Source of the DNA: CAVWSM01 sp963798505
Lineage (GTDB): Bacteria > Actinomycetota > Actinomycetes > Jiangellales > Jiangellaceae
Direction: 5' to 3'
NCBI GenBank assembly: GCA_963798505.1
Contig: CAWCTX010000021.1
Coordinates: forward strand, 1 to 10,267
Length of the DNA stretch: 10,267 nt
The translations under genes and the position numbers were made by a program. The notes beneath the pieces are model-generated. The model saw nothing but the letters and a program-made list of their open reading frames with translations, did no database searches and was not told the origin of the DNA. Shown in pieces: positions 1 to 5,767 of the stretch; position 1 is the first letter of the stretch; each line of letters begins with the position of its first letter.

Positions 1-112
1 AGACGGCGACCAGGATGCCGAGCTCGGCCCACCAGGGCAGCTGGTGGGCGCGGAGACGCTGCAACGGAGACAGGCGGCCGCTATCGAGCGTCGACGCCGC
101 CCCGTCTCGCAC
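1..112 (-). CDS. N-terminal fragment of a possible membrane protein, cut by the window edge
   Basis: An open frame of 37 codons runs without a stop from a GTG at 112 to the left edge. The start is supported by a strong ribosome binding site on the minus strand, GGGGAGG, five bases before the GTG, and by a promoter-like motif further upstream (142-164). The visible residues form a polar N-terminus, then RLRAHQLPWW, then the start of a hydrophobic stretch (AELGILVAV). This looks like a cytoplasmic tail leading into a first membrane helix. A basic-Trp-Trp segment before the first helix also occurs in actinobacterial PAP2-type phosphatases, but 37 residues are too few to assign a family. The gene is divergent from the pafB-like gene, so the two share the 113-255 interval. 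Confidence 0.55.
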   Translation of the reverse strand, partial: MRDGAASTLDSGRLSPLQRLRAHQLPWWAELGILVAV

Positions 113-141
113 CCCAGCCTCCCCAGTCACTCTTCCGGCAG

Positions 142-164
142 AGCCTAGCCAGGAGAACCGACAG
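142..164 (-). promoter_or_regulatory. RecA-NDp/PafBC-type DNA-damage promoter motif
   Basis: Read on the minus strand this segment is C-TGTCG-GTT, then eight bases (CTCCTGGC), then TAGGCT. The published RecA-independent DNA-damage promoter of mycobacteria is tTGTCRgtg-N8-TAnnnT. The TGTCR core, the 8-base spacer and the TAnnnT -10 element all match exactly; the gtg element matches two of three bases. It sits about 30 bases upstream of the GTG at 112, leaving room for a start site near 135 and the GGGGAGG ribosome binding site. A pafB/pafC-like pair lies immediately on the other side, which makes PafBC control of the divergent gene plausible. Activity is inferred, not shown. Confidence 0.5.
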
Positions 165-255
165 TTCGCCTCCGTTTATGCCCTGACTTGTGCCCGGATT
201 TTCCCTGATTCGTCGCTTGGCCACGTGCAGGGACCAGCGCCCTAGAGTCGGACCC

Positions 256-1173
256 GTGCCAGGTGGACGCGACCAACGAGCGCCGCTCGAGCGGCTGGTC
301 CGGCTGCTGTCCGTGCTGTGGCAGGCCGGCGACCGCGGGCTGCCAACGGCCCGGCTGGTGGCGGTCGGCGCCTACGGCGGCGAGGACGAGGCGGGACAGC
401 GGCGGCAGCTGACTCGCGACATCAGCGAGCTCAACCGGCTGGGCTACGACATCCGCAACGTCGCGCCCGAGGGAGGCGACGCGAGCTACCGCCTGGTCGC
501 CCGCGACAACCGGCTGCGGGTCTCGCTGACCCTCCCCCAGCAGGTCCAGCTCGTCCGGGCCGCGCAGATCGCCCGGCTCGACGAGCGCACGGGTCACTCG
601 CTGGGCGTCACCGAGGTGCCCAGCGCCAATGACGTACGGGTGGAGGCGCGCAGCACGCCGGCGCATCTCGACGCTGTTCTGCGGGCGGTCACCAAGCAGT
701 GCCTCGTGCGGTTCGGCTACAACGGCAAGCGCCGAGTCGTGCATCCGCACGTGGTCTTTCCGGGCGCATCCGGCTGGTATCTCGAGGGTCACGAGGAGGG
801 CACCGACCTCGCCAAGGTCTTCGTGGTCGCGCGCATGACCGACGTGCGCATCGACTCACCCGGCACCGCCGACCAACCGTCCAGTCCCCGTCGTCAGCAG
901 CTCGACCCCATGACGTGGCAGGTCGACCCGCCGACCGCCGTCGACATCGAGACCACCCCGGAGCATCGGCTGCACGTCGAGGCGACGCTCGGCACTCCCG
1001 AGTCCGTCCGGGAGGACGGCGGGCGGGTCATTCTGACGCTGCGCGTGACGCACCGCGCTGCGTTCCGGGCGCGGCTGTACGAGCTCGGCCGGCGCGTCCG
1101 GGTGCTCGGCCCCGACGACGTCCGCGACGAGATCATCGCCGAGCTCACCGCGATCGCGGAGCCCGCGCGATGA
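256..1173 (+). CDS. pafB: WYL-domain transcriptional regulator, PafB-like
   Basis: The product (305 aa from GTG 256) has the layout of actinobacterial WYL regulators. An N-terminal winged helix-turn-helix (about residues 10-80, starting PLERLVRLLSVLWQAG) is followed by a linker, a WYL domain with a literal W174-Y175-L176 motif in GWYLEG, and a C-terminal WCX-like extension. PafB pairs with PafC as a transcriptional activator of the RecA/LexA-independent DNA-damage response in mycobacteria. The 4-base overlap with a second WYL gene supports that identity. GTG 256 fits the usual short N-terminus. GTG 190 is an in-frame alternative that adds 22 residues and lies about 10 bases after a TTTATG -10-like element, so leaderless translation from there is possible. 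Neither start has a clear Shine-Dalgarno sequence. It could be a paralogous WYL pair, because the proteasome genes and tatAC often linked to pafBC are not seen nearby. Confidence 0.75.
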   Translation: MPGGRDQRAPLERLVRLLSVLWQAGDRGLPTARLVAVGAYGGEDEAGQRRQLTRDISELNRLGYDIRNVAPEGGDASYRLVARDNRLRVSLTLPQQVQLVRAAQIARLDERTGHSLGVTEVPSANDVRVEARSTPAHLDAVLRAVTKQCLVRFGYNGKRRVVHPHVVFPGASGWYLEGHEEGTDLAKVFVVARMTDVRIDSPGTADQPSSPRRQQLDPMTWQVDPPTAVDIETTPEHRLHVEATLGTPESVREDGGRVILTLRVTHRAAFRARLYELGRRVRVLGPDDVRDEIIAELTAIAEPAR

Positions 1174-2151
1174 CGGCGCAGCCGCTCTATGCGCGGCGCC
1201 TGGCGCGGGTGGCCCGGGTGCTCGAGCTGCTGGCACTGCACCCGGACGGTCTGCGCGTCAGCGAGCTGGCCCGGGAGGTCGGCGCCACCGAGGCCGAGCT
1301 GCGCGAGGAGCTGCTGGCCTTCTACACCGCGGATGTCGGCCCCGACGACCTGCACGGCCTGCTGCGCGCCGACGTGATCGCGTTCGTCGGCGCCGATGGG
1401 GGCGACGAGGATCCCGAGCGTGCCGAGATCGTGCGGGTCAAGGGTGACCAGCTCGCCGGCGAGCTCGGCGTCGACTATCTGACGGCCGGCGAGCTCTCGC
1501 AGGTCTACCTGGCCGGGCGGCGGCTGCTGCAGGTCGAGCCGCGACAACACCGAGCTGGCCTCGGCGCTCGACACGCTCGAGGCCACCACGCTGCAAGGAG
1601 TGCAGGCCCGGTCCAACGACTGGCAGGCCGAGGTGGCCGACCGGCTGCGCACCGCCGTGCGCGAGCGGCGGCTCGTGCGCGTCACCTACGCGCGGGCGTG
1701 GCGGCCAGGCGTGCTGGAGCGAGTCCTGCAGCCGTACGCCATGCACAGCACCCGCCGCGGCTGGGAGCTCGACGCCGGCAGACCGGAGGAGCCCGGCACG
1801 GTGCGCACCTATCTCGCCACCGGCATGCAGGCCGTCGAGGTCCTGGGCGACAGGTTCGTTCCGCCCGCCGACGCCGACACCGCGGTCGCGGCCAACCGTG
1901 CCACCCACGCGGTCGACCTGGTGCTGCCGCATCACGCCAAGTGGGTGGTCGACCGGTTCGCTGAGTCGGTGAGTGTGCTCAGCGAGGACGAGGAGTCGGT
2001 GAGTGTCCGCGCCTCGTTGCTTGCCCCCGTGGAGCAACGGCTTGGGCTCATGCTGGTCATCGCCGGCCCCGACGCGTTCGTGGTGTCGCCGGACTCGCTC
2101 ATCGACGCCGGCGTCGAGCTGGCCCGTGAGCTGCTGGAGCACCACCGGTAA
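1170..2151 (+). CDS. pafC: WYL-domain transcriptional regulator, PafC-like, interrupted by one frameshift near 1542
   Basis: ATG 1170 overlaps the pafB-like stop as ATGA, so the pair is translationally coupled. The first 124 codons give an HTH-containing N-terminus (RRLARVARVLELLALHPDG) and reach ...RRLLQVEP at 1541. After that this frame degrades into Arg/Ala-rich noise. Skipping one base at 1541-1543 enters a frame that continues DNTELASALDTLEA, through a WYL-type domain, to the TAA at 2149-2151. The joined product is 326 aa, the normal PafC size. The WYL motif is degenerate here: W198-E199-L200 in RRGWELDAG. Residues 1-124 and 125-326 are both well conserved in character, so the lesion is either recent or a sequencing error. 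Expected role: partner of PafB in one activator complex. Left uncorrected, the product loses its effector-sensing half. Confidence 0.7.
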
Positions 2152-2219
2152 CCGAGTGCATTCACGTCACTACCGTCGAGTTATCGCCAAGTCGCTTGTG
2201 GGGTGCTGAGATTGCCCCT

Positions 2220-2247
2220 AAGCCGGGCCGGGGGCTTGCTTGGCCCG
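2220..2247 (+). other. Alternative hairpins in the pafC-RTX gene gap
   Basis: The 118-base gap (2152-2269) holds two overlapping inverted repeats: AAGCC 2220-2224 with GGCTT 2233-2237, and CGGGCC 2224-2229 with GGCCCG 2242-2247. They share bases, so both cannot form at once. There is no T-run after either, so a classical terminator is unlikely. They may be 5' leader structure of the RTX-repeat gene, or chance pairing in GC-rich DNA. I see no convincing -35/-10 in this gap. Confidence 0.25.
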
Positions 2248-2269
2248 AACGACGACGGGGGAACCCGAC

Positions 2270-2980
2270 ATGCGTAGAACAGGCATGGCCGTGGGCGCAG
2301 CAATGCTGCTGCTCGGCTCACTCATGGGAGCGGCGACAGCGAGCGCACAGGAAGCGCCGCTGTGCGGTCCACCAGGGGGTGAGGTTCCCGCCACGATCGT
2401 GGGGGCAGGCGTCATCTCCGGCACCAGCGGAAATGACGTCATCGTGGCCAGCCCAGGCAACGACATCGTCTCCGGTGGGGGCGGCGACGACTTCATCTGC
2501 GGCGAGGGGGGCAACGACGTCCTGGACGGCGGCAAGGGCAACGACATTGTCATCGGCGACGAGCTCGACAGCGCGCCCTTCCTGCCGTCGAACGGGAACA
2601 ACAACGACACGCTGCAAGGCGGCCAGGGTGACGACACGCTGGCCGGCCTCGGCGGCGACGACATCATGGACGGCGGACAAGGGAGCGACCAGCTCATCGG
2701 CATGGGTGGCGTCGACACCATGGCCGGCGGGCCTGGCGACGACACGGCCTTCGGCGGTCCGCTCGACGACCGCATGTCTGGCGGGCCGGACAACGACACC
2801 CTCTGGGGCAACTTCGGCAGCGACGTGATTAGCGGCGGCCCCGGCGACGACTTCATCGACGGTGACAACCCCTTCCCGCCACCGCCGGGCGGTCCGCCCT
2901 TCCCGGAGGGCGGCAACAACGACGTCTGCAGTGGCGGTCCGGGCACCAACACCGTGCAGAACTGCGAGGTCACTTCCTAA
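2270..2980 (+). CDS. Secreted calcium-binding protein of RTX-type nonapeptide repeats
   Basis: ATG 2270 is chosen because GGGGGA precedes it by seven bases and it begins a classical signal peptide: basic MRRTG, a hydrophobic core, then a likely cleavage after ASA (residue 26). The 30-base in-frame extension upstream would spoil this. After a short Cys-containing head (C32) come about 14 nonapeptide units of the GGxGxDxxx type: five at residues 51-95, a 21-residue Asn-rich interruption, then nine at 117-197. A Pro-rich linker (NPFPPPPGGPPFP) and a tail with two Cys (DVCSGG, QNCEVTS) follow. Such repeats fold as a beta-roll that binds calcium between turns. With a Sec signal and no type I secretion genes nearby, it is probably released or wall-associated in a monoderm cell. 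No catalytic domain is visible, so the function is unknown. It has its own ribosome binding site and ends at a strong terminator hairpin. Confidence 0.85.
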   Translation: MRRTGMAVGAAMLLLGSLMGAATASAQEAPLCGPPGGEVPATIVGAGVISGTSGNDVIVASPGNDIVSGGGGDDFICGEGGNDVLDGGKGNDIVIGDELDSAPFLPSNGNNNDTLQGGQGDDTLAGLGGDDIMDGGQGSDQLIGMGGVDTMAGGPGDDTAFGGPLDDRMSGGPDNDTLWGNFGSDVISGGPGDDFIDGDNPFPPPPGGPPFPEGGNNDVCSGGPGTNTVQNCEVTS

Positions 2981-2985
2981 GCAAG

Positions 2986-3027
2986 ACAGCACGCAGCGCC
3001 GCTCCCTCGAGCGGCGCTTCGTGCTGT
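2986..3027. terminator. Strong hairpin between convergent genes, likely two-way terminator
   Basis: Arms 2986-3003 and 3010-3027 pair over 18 positions with one mismatch (C2994 against T3019) around a 6-base loop (CCCTCG). The hairpin starts six bases after the RTX-repeat gene's stop and ends five bases before the stop of the minus-strand membrane protein gene, so it can serve both. No strong T-run follows on the plus strand. On the minus strand the following bases are mildly T-rich (TCTTGCTTAGG). Hairpin terminators without a U-tract are common in actinobacteria. Confidence 0.8.
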
Positions 3028-3032
3028 ACCCG

Positions 3033-3740
3033 TCAGGCAGGGACAGAGCCTCGTGGCCTTGACGACGTGCCCCTCGCGATAGCGACCGCAAATACGGTGA
3101 AGCAGACCGTGGTGACCGCACATCCCCACCACATGGCGTTGGAGAACATGAACGCGGCGTAGCCGACCACCACGGCGAGCGGCGCCCACCAACGCACCAG
3201 TCCGGCTCGCCACACCGCAAGCGCGGCGAGCGGAAGCCCCAGCATGAACCCGACCAGTCCTGGGACCGCGATCGCAGCCGGACCCCACATCGTGCTGCTC
3301 ATGTGCTCCTCGACCGCGACGGTGGCGTCGACGCCGTACAGCTGACCGATCGACGAGTCGTAGAAGTCCACGACCAGCAGCCCTGGCAGCGTGGTCATCC
3401 CGACGAAGCCGAGCAGGGCGGCGATGTTGGCCAGCCACACCCCGCGACCACGTACGAACGCGGCCAGCAGCAGCGCCGGGGCGATCCAGAACGAGTAGGC
3501 CCAGTGGAATCCGAACGACTTGAGCTGCAGCGGCTCCGGGTTCTCGGCGTAGAGCTGGAACAGCTCACGTCCGGAGATGCCGGCGGCCGGGTCGGCGGCG
3601 GCGCCGATGGTCGCGAAGACTCCAGCGAGCACCGGAGAGGCGATCAGGAGCCCGCGCCGGATGGCGAGCGAGACGGGGGCACGGTTGGTGACGGCGGTCT
3701 CCGTCGTGGTCGGGATCGCGGCGACGGCTTCGATGGTCAT
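3033..3740 (-). CDS. Multi-pass membrane protein of unknown function
   Basis: ATG 3740 has an excellent ribosome binding site, AAGGAGGA, seven bases upstream, so the in-frame start 11 codons earlier is rejected. The 235-residue product has about six hydrophobic segments. One is near residues 30-49. One lies around FHWAYSFWIAPALLLAAF (78-95). One starts at WLANIAALLGFVGMTT, one follows MWGPAAIAVPGLVGF, and a final pair lies around the WWAPLAVVVGYAAF and CAVTTVCFTVFAVAIA segments. An acidic loop after helix 1 (SGRELFQLYAENPEPLQ) and another with VDFYDSSIGQLYG are probably extracytoplasmic. I do not recognise a named family and see no catalytic motif. It lies 87 bases downstream of a response regulator on the same strand, so it may be part of, or a target of, that two-component system. 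Confidence 0.75.
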   Translation of the reverse strand: MTIEAVAAIPTTTETAVTNRAPVSLAIRRGLLIASPVLAGVFATIGAAADPAAGISGRELFQLYAENPEPLQLKSFGFHWAYSFWIAPALLLAAFVRGRGVWLANIAALLGFVGMTTLPGLLVVDFYDSSIGQLYGVDATVAVEEHMSSTMWGPAAIAVPGLVGFMLGLPLAALAVWRAGLVRWWAPLAVVVGYAAFMFSNAMWWGCAVTTVCFTVFAVAIARGTSSRPRGSVPA

Positions 3741-3751
3741 TTTCGGGTCCT

Positions 3752-3779
3752 CCTTGAGCGGTATCGGCCGCACTCAAGG
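3752..3779 (-). promoter_or_regulatory. Hairpin covering part of the ribosome binding site of the membrane protein gene
   Basis: On the minus strand CCTTGA (3779-3774) pairs with TCAAGG (3757-3752) and GCGG (3771-3768) pairs with CCGC (3761-3758). A 2-base bulge (GT) separates the two stems and the loop is CCGATA. The last bases of the 3' arm are the AAGG of the AAGGAGGA ribosome binding site (3755-3748). Folding would partly hide that site. It might also be an attenuator, or a terminator remnant after the response regulator. There is no T-run. Confidence 0.45.
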
Positions 3780-3798
3780 TCCCGCGTCGCCCGCTCAA

Positions 3799-3843
3799 CC
3801 GGATCGTTCGCGCGACGGAAATCCGGATCAGCCGCGCGACGGA
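3799..3843. repeat. Two-copy 24-bp tandem repeat across the response regulator stop codon
   Basis: Unit 1 (3799-3819) and unit 2 (3823-3843) each read CCGGATC, three variable bases, then CGCGCGACGGA, giving 18 of 21 identical bases at a 24-base period. Unit 2 includes the last codons and stop codon of the response regulator. Unit 1 lies in the gap before the membrane protein gene. As 24 is a multiple of three, the repeat keeps the regulator's reading frame: PSRG-stop-SG in one copy and PSRERSG in the other. Confidence 0.8.
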
Positions 3844-4529
3844 TCTTCCGTGGCGCCTGGCTCGCCCACGACGACGACACCGGTCTCGTAGGCGAAGATC
3901 ACTGCCTGCACCCGGTCGCGCAGCCCGAGCTTGGACAGCACGTTGCTCACGTGGGTCTTCGTGGTTGCCTCGGAAACGAAGAGCCGCTTCGCGATGTCGG
4001 CGTTGGACAACCCCCGGGCGAGGAGCCCCAGCACTTCGACCTCGCGCCGCGTCAAACCGGCAAGACGGCTGTCCGTGGCTGGACGCGACTGAGGGGACCG
4101 GCGCACGAAGGCATCGATCACCCGTCGAGTCACTCCGGGAGCCAGCAATGACTCCCCAGCCGCGACGACACGGATCGCGGACGCGAGCTCCTCTGCGGGC
4201 GCATCCTTGAGCAGGAAGCCGGAAGCACCAGCGCGAAGCGCCTCGAAGACGTACTCGTCAAGGTCGAACGTCGTGAGCACGAGCACCTTCGTCGCCGGCT
4301 GCTCGTCCACGAGCCGACGGGTCGCCGCGATCCCGTCCAGCACCGGCATTCGGATGTCCATCAGTACCACGTCTGGGCGCAGCCGGCGTACGACCTCGAC
4401 GGCCTCCTCGCCGTTGGCGGCGTCGCCGACGACCTCGAGATCGGGCTCGGCCTCCAACAACGAGCGGAACCCAGCACGCACCATGCCTTGGTCATCGGCG
4501 ATGACGAGTGTCGTGCGGGCAGCGCCCAT
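3828..4529 (-). CDS. NarL/FixJ-family response regulator
   Basis: The 233-aa product is a full-length two-domain response regulator. The receiver domain (about 6-122) has the acidic pair D12-D13, the phosphoacceptor D58 in VVLMDIRMP, T86 in VLVLTTFD and K108 in GFLLKDAP, so all key residues are present. A linker leads to a LuxR/GerE-type helix-turn-helix (about 159-218; LTRREVEVL, then SNADIAKRLFVSEATTKTHV). It should dimerise and bind DNA after phosphorylation by the kinase encoded just upstream. ATG 4529 is chosen because it overlaps the kinase stop as TGATG. GTG 4532 is equally possible and adds one residue. The C-terminus ends inside a 24-bp tandem repeat, which probably altered its last residues. 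The target genes are unknown; the membrane protein gene downstream is the nearest candidate. Confidence 0.93.
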   Translation of the reverse strand: MGAARTTLVIADDQGMVRAGFRSLLEAEPDLEVVGDAANGEEAVEVVRRLRPDVVLMDIRMPVLDGIAATRRLVDEQPATKVLVLTTFDLDEYVFEALRAGASGFLLKDAPAEELASAIRVVAAGESLLAPGVTRRVIDAFVRRSPQSRPATDSRLAGLTRREVEVLGLLARGLSNADIAKRLFVSEATTKTHVSNVLSKLGLRDRVQAVIFAYETGVVVVGEPGATEDPSRG

Positions 4530-5684
4530 CACGCGTCGTCCCGCACCGGCAGAGTCGCCGACAACCGCACGCCCCCCGTCGGGACACTCACAACCTCGAC
4601 CGTCCCGCCATAGAGCGCGACCCGCTCCCGCACTCCCACCAGCCCGTGTCCCCCTGCCGATGTTTCCGTCATGCCCACGCCGTTGTCCTCGACGGCGATG
4701 TCAAGCTTCGTCGGGCGAAATCTCACCACCACCGCGGCATGCGCCGCACCGGAATGGCGCAATGCGTTGGTCAGCGCCTCCTGGATGATGCGGTAGGCCG
4801 CGAGATCCACCCCAGGCGGCAGCTCGTACGCATCGCCCTCGATCGTCAGATCGACCTGAATCCCCGATGAGCGGACCTGGTCTACCAACCGATTGAGCTC
4901 GGCAAGGCCAGGCTGCGGTGCGAGGGACGCGGCTTCCCCGTCCGTACGGAGCACGCCGAACAGCCGGCGCATCTCGGCGAGTGCCTCCCGCGCGGTAGCC
5001 TCGACCGCTGCGAGGTCGGCCGCCTCCTGTGCGTGGTCGGGGCCGAGCCTTCGGCGAACCGCCTGGGTCTGGATGGTCACCACGCTGATCGAGTGAGACA
5101 CGATGTCGTGCAGCTCGCGAGCGATCCGGGTCCGCTCCTGCTCGGCGGCGGCCGCCGCCTCGATCTCGCGTTCGCGTTCCAGCCGGTCGGCGCGCGCCAC
5201 CGCCTCGTTGGCATGCGCGGCCCGCTGCCGGAGGACGGTGCCGACGACCCACGGCCCCACGAGGAAGACGAACGCCGCGGCGAGGTCGCTCGGCTCGAGC
5301 CCCTCGACCACGGACACCGTGAGGAAGGGAACCAGCAACGATTCCCAGGCCCAGGAAACTTCGTGGCGCCGCGGTCTCCGAGCCGACCGTGAAGGCGACC
5401 AGCACCAGGGCCAGCAGCGTCGTGAACTGGTCCTGCGGGTTGATCACGATGTTGGAGGCAATGACCAGAGCCGCGACGGCCAGCGGGAACCGGCGTCGCC
5501 AGGCCAGGGCGGCCATGGCGAACCCGGCGACCATGATGTGCAACAGCGGTGAGCGCACCCCTGGGCTGAACAGCGCCTCGGCGACCGTCATCAGCACGAA
5601 GGCGCCCGCGATCGCGATGTCGACCGTCGGCGGCGCCGGCCATCTCCATCTCGGGTCAGCGCCGGCCACGATGGCATGCTGCAC
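4529..5684 (-). CDS. DesK/NarL-type sensor histidine kinase, interrupted by one frameshift near 5339
   Basis: From GTG 5684 the first 115 codons encode a hydrophobic sensor region with several membrane helices (VDIAIAGAFVLMTVAEALF, LLHIMVAGFAMAALAW, FPLAVAALVIASNIVI, TTLLALVLVAFTVGS), reaching LGLGI at 5340. Skipping one base at about 5339 enters the frame that continues the last helix pair (LVPFLTVSV, AAAFVFLVGPWVVGTVL) and the complete kinase core. That core has a coiled coil, then a HisKA_3 dimerisation helix with the phospho-accepting His in RIARELHDIVSHS (H192 of the joined 384-aa product). A HATPase_c domain follows, with an N box (IIQEALTNALRHS), G1 (EDNGVGM) and G2 (GGHGLVGVRERV). Starting at TTG 5338 would give a kinase lacking most of its membrane domain. 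The gene overlaps the response regulator gene by one base, so the pair is co-translated. The signal sensed is unknown. Confidence 0.82.
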
Positions 5685-5707
5685 GCGTCTGACCGTAGGT
5701 CATGGAC

Positions 5708-5726
5708 AAGCCGCCGACATCGGCTT
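5708..5726. promoter_or_regulatory. Nested palindrome between divergent kinase and hydrolase genes
   Basis: AAGCCG (5708-5713) and CGGCTT (5721-5726) are perfect inverted arms with a 7-base spacer. Within them GCCGA (5713-5717) and TCGGC (5720-5724) form a second palindrome. The site lies in the 83-base gap between the kinase start (5684) and the hydrolase start (5768), where it could act as an operator for either. No clear -35/-10 is visible beside it, and short GC-rich palindromes also arise by chance. Confidence 0.3.
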
Positions 5727-5767
5727 CACGGATGAGATCGCGGTGGAGGTCTGCGTAGGCTGACCCA

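Noticed and set aside
154..167. GAAC-CGACA-GTTC as a LexA/SOS box
   Set aside because: The Gram-positive SOS box is CGAAC-N4-GTTCG. Here the spacer is five bases and the left flank does not match. The same bases fit the PafBC-type promoter better on the other strand.
15..245. Small plus-strand open frame at the left edge
   Set aside because: It has no ribosome binding site, its composition is Arg/Ser/Pro-rich, and it crosses the divergent promoter region and overlaps the minus-strand gene that has a strong ribosome binding site.
1963..2006. 14-bp direct repeat GAGTCGGTGAGTGT at a 30-base period inside the pafC-like gene
   Set aside because: It is in frame and encodes ESVSV twice in consecutive strands of the C-terminal domain. 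Coding constraint or a small internal duplication explains it without a regulatory role.
894..2145. Minus-strand open frames across the WYL genes
   Set aside because: They are antisense to conserved WYL regulators and no start has a good ribosome binding site. They are treated as shadows.
2270..2980. RTX-repeat protein as a toxin or a type I secretion substrate
   Set aside because: There is no toxin or enzyme domain, no type I transporter genes beside it, and a Sec signal peptide is present. The ABC operon at 6548-10209 is of the MacAB type and far away.
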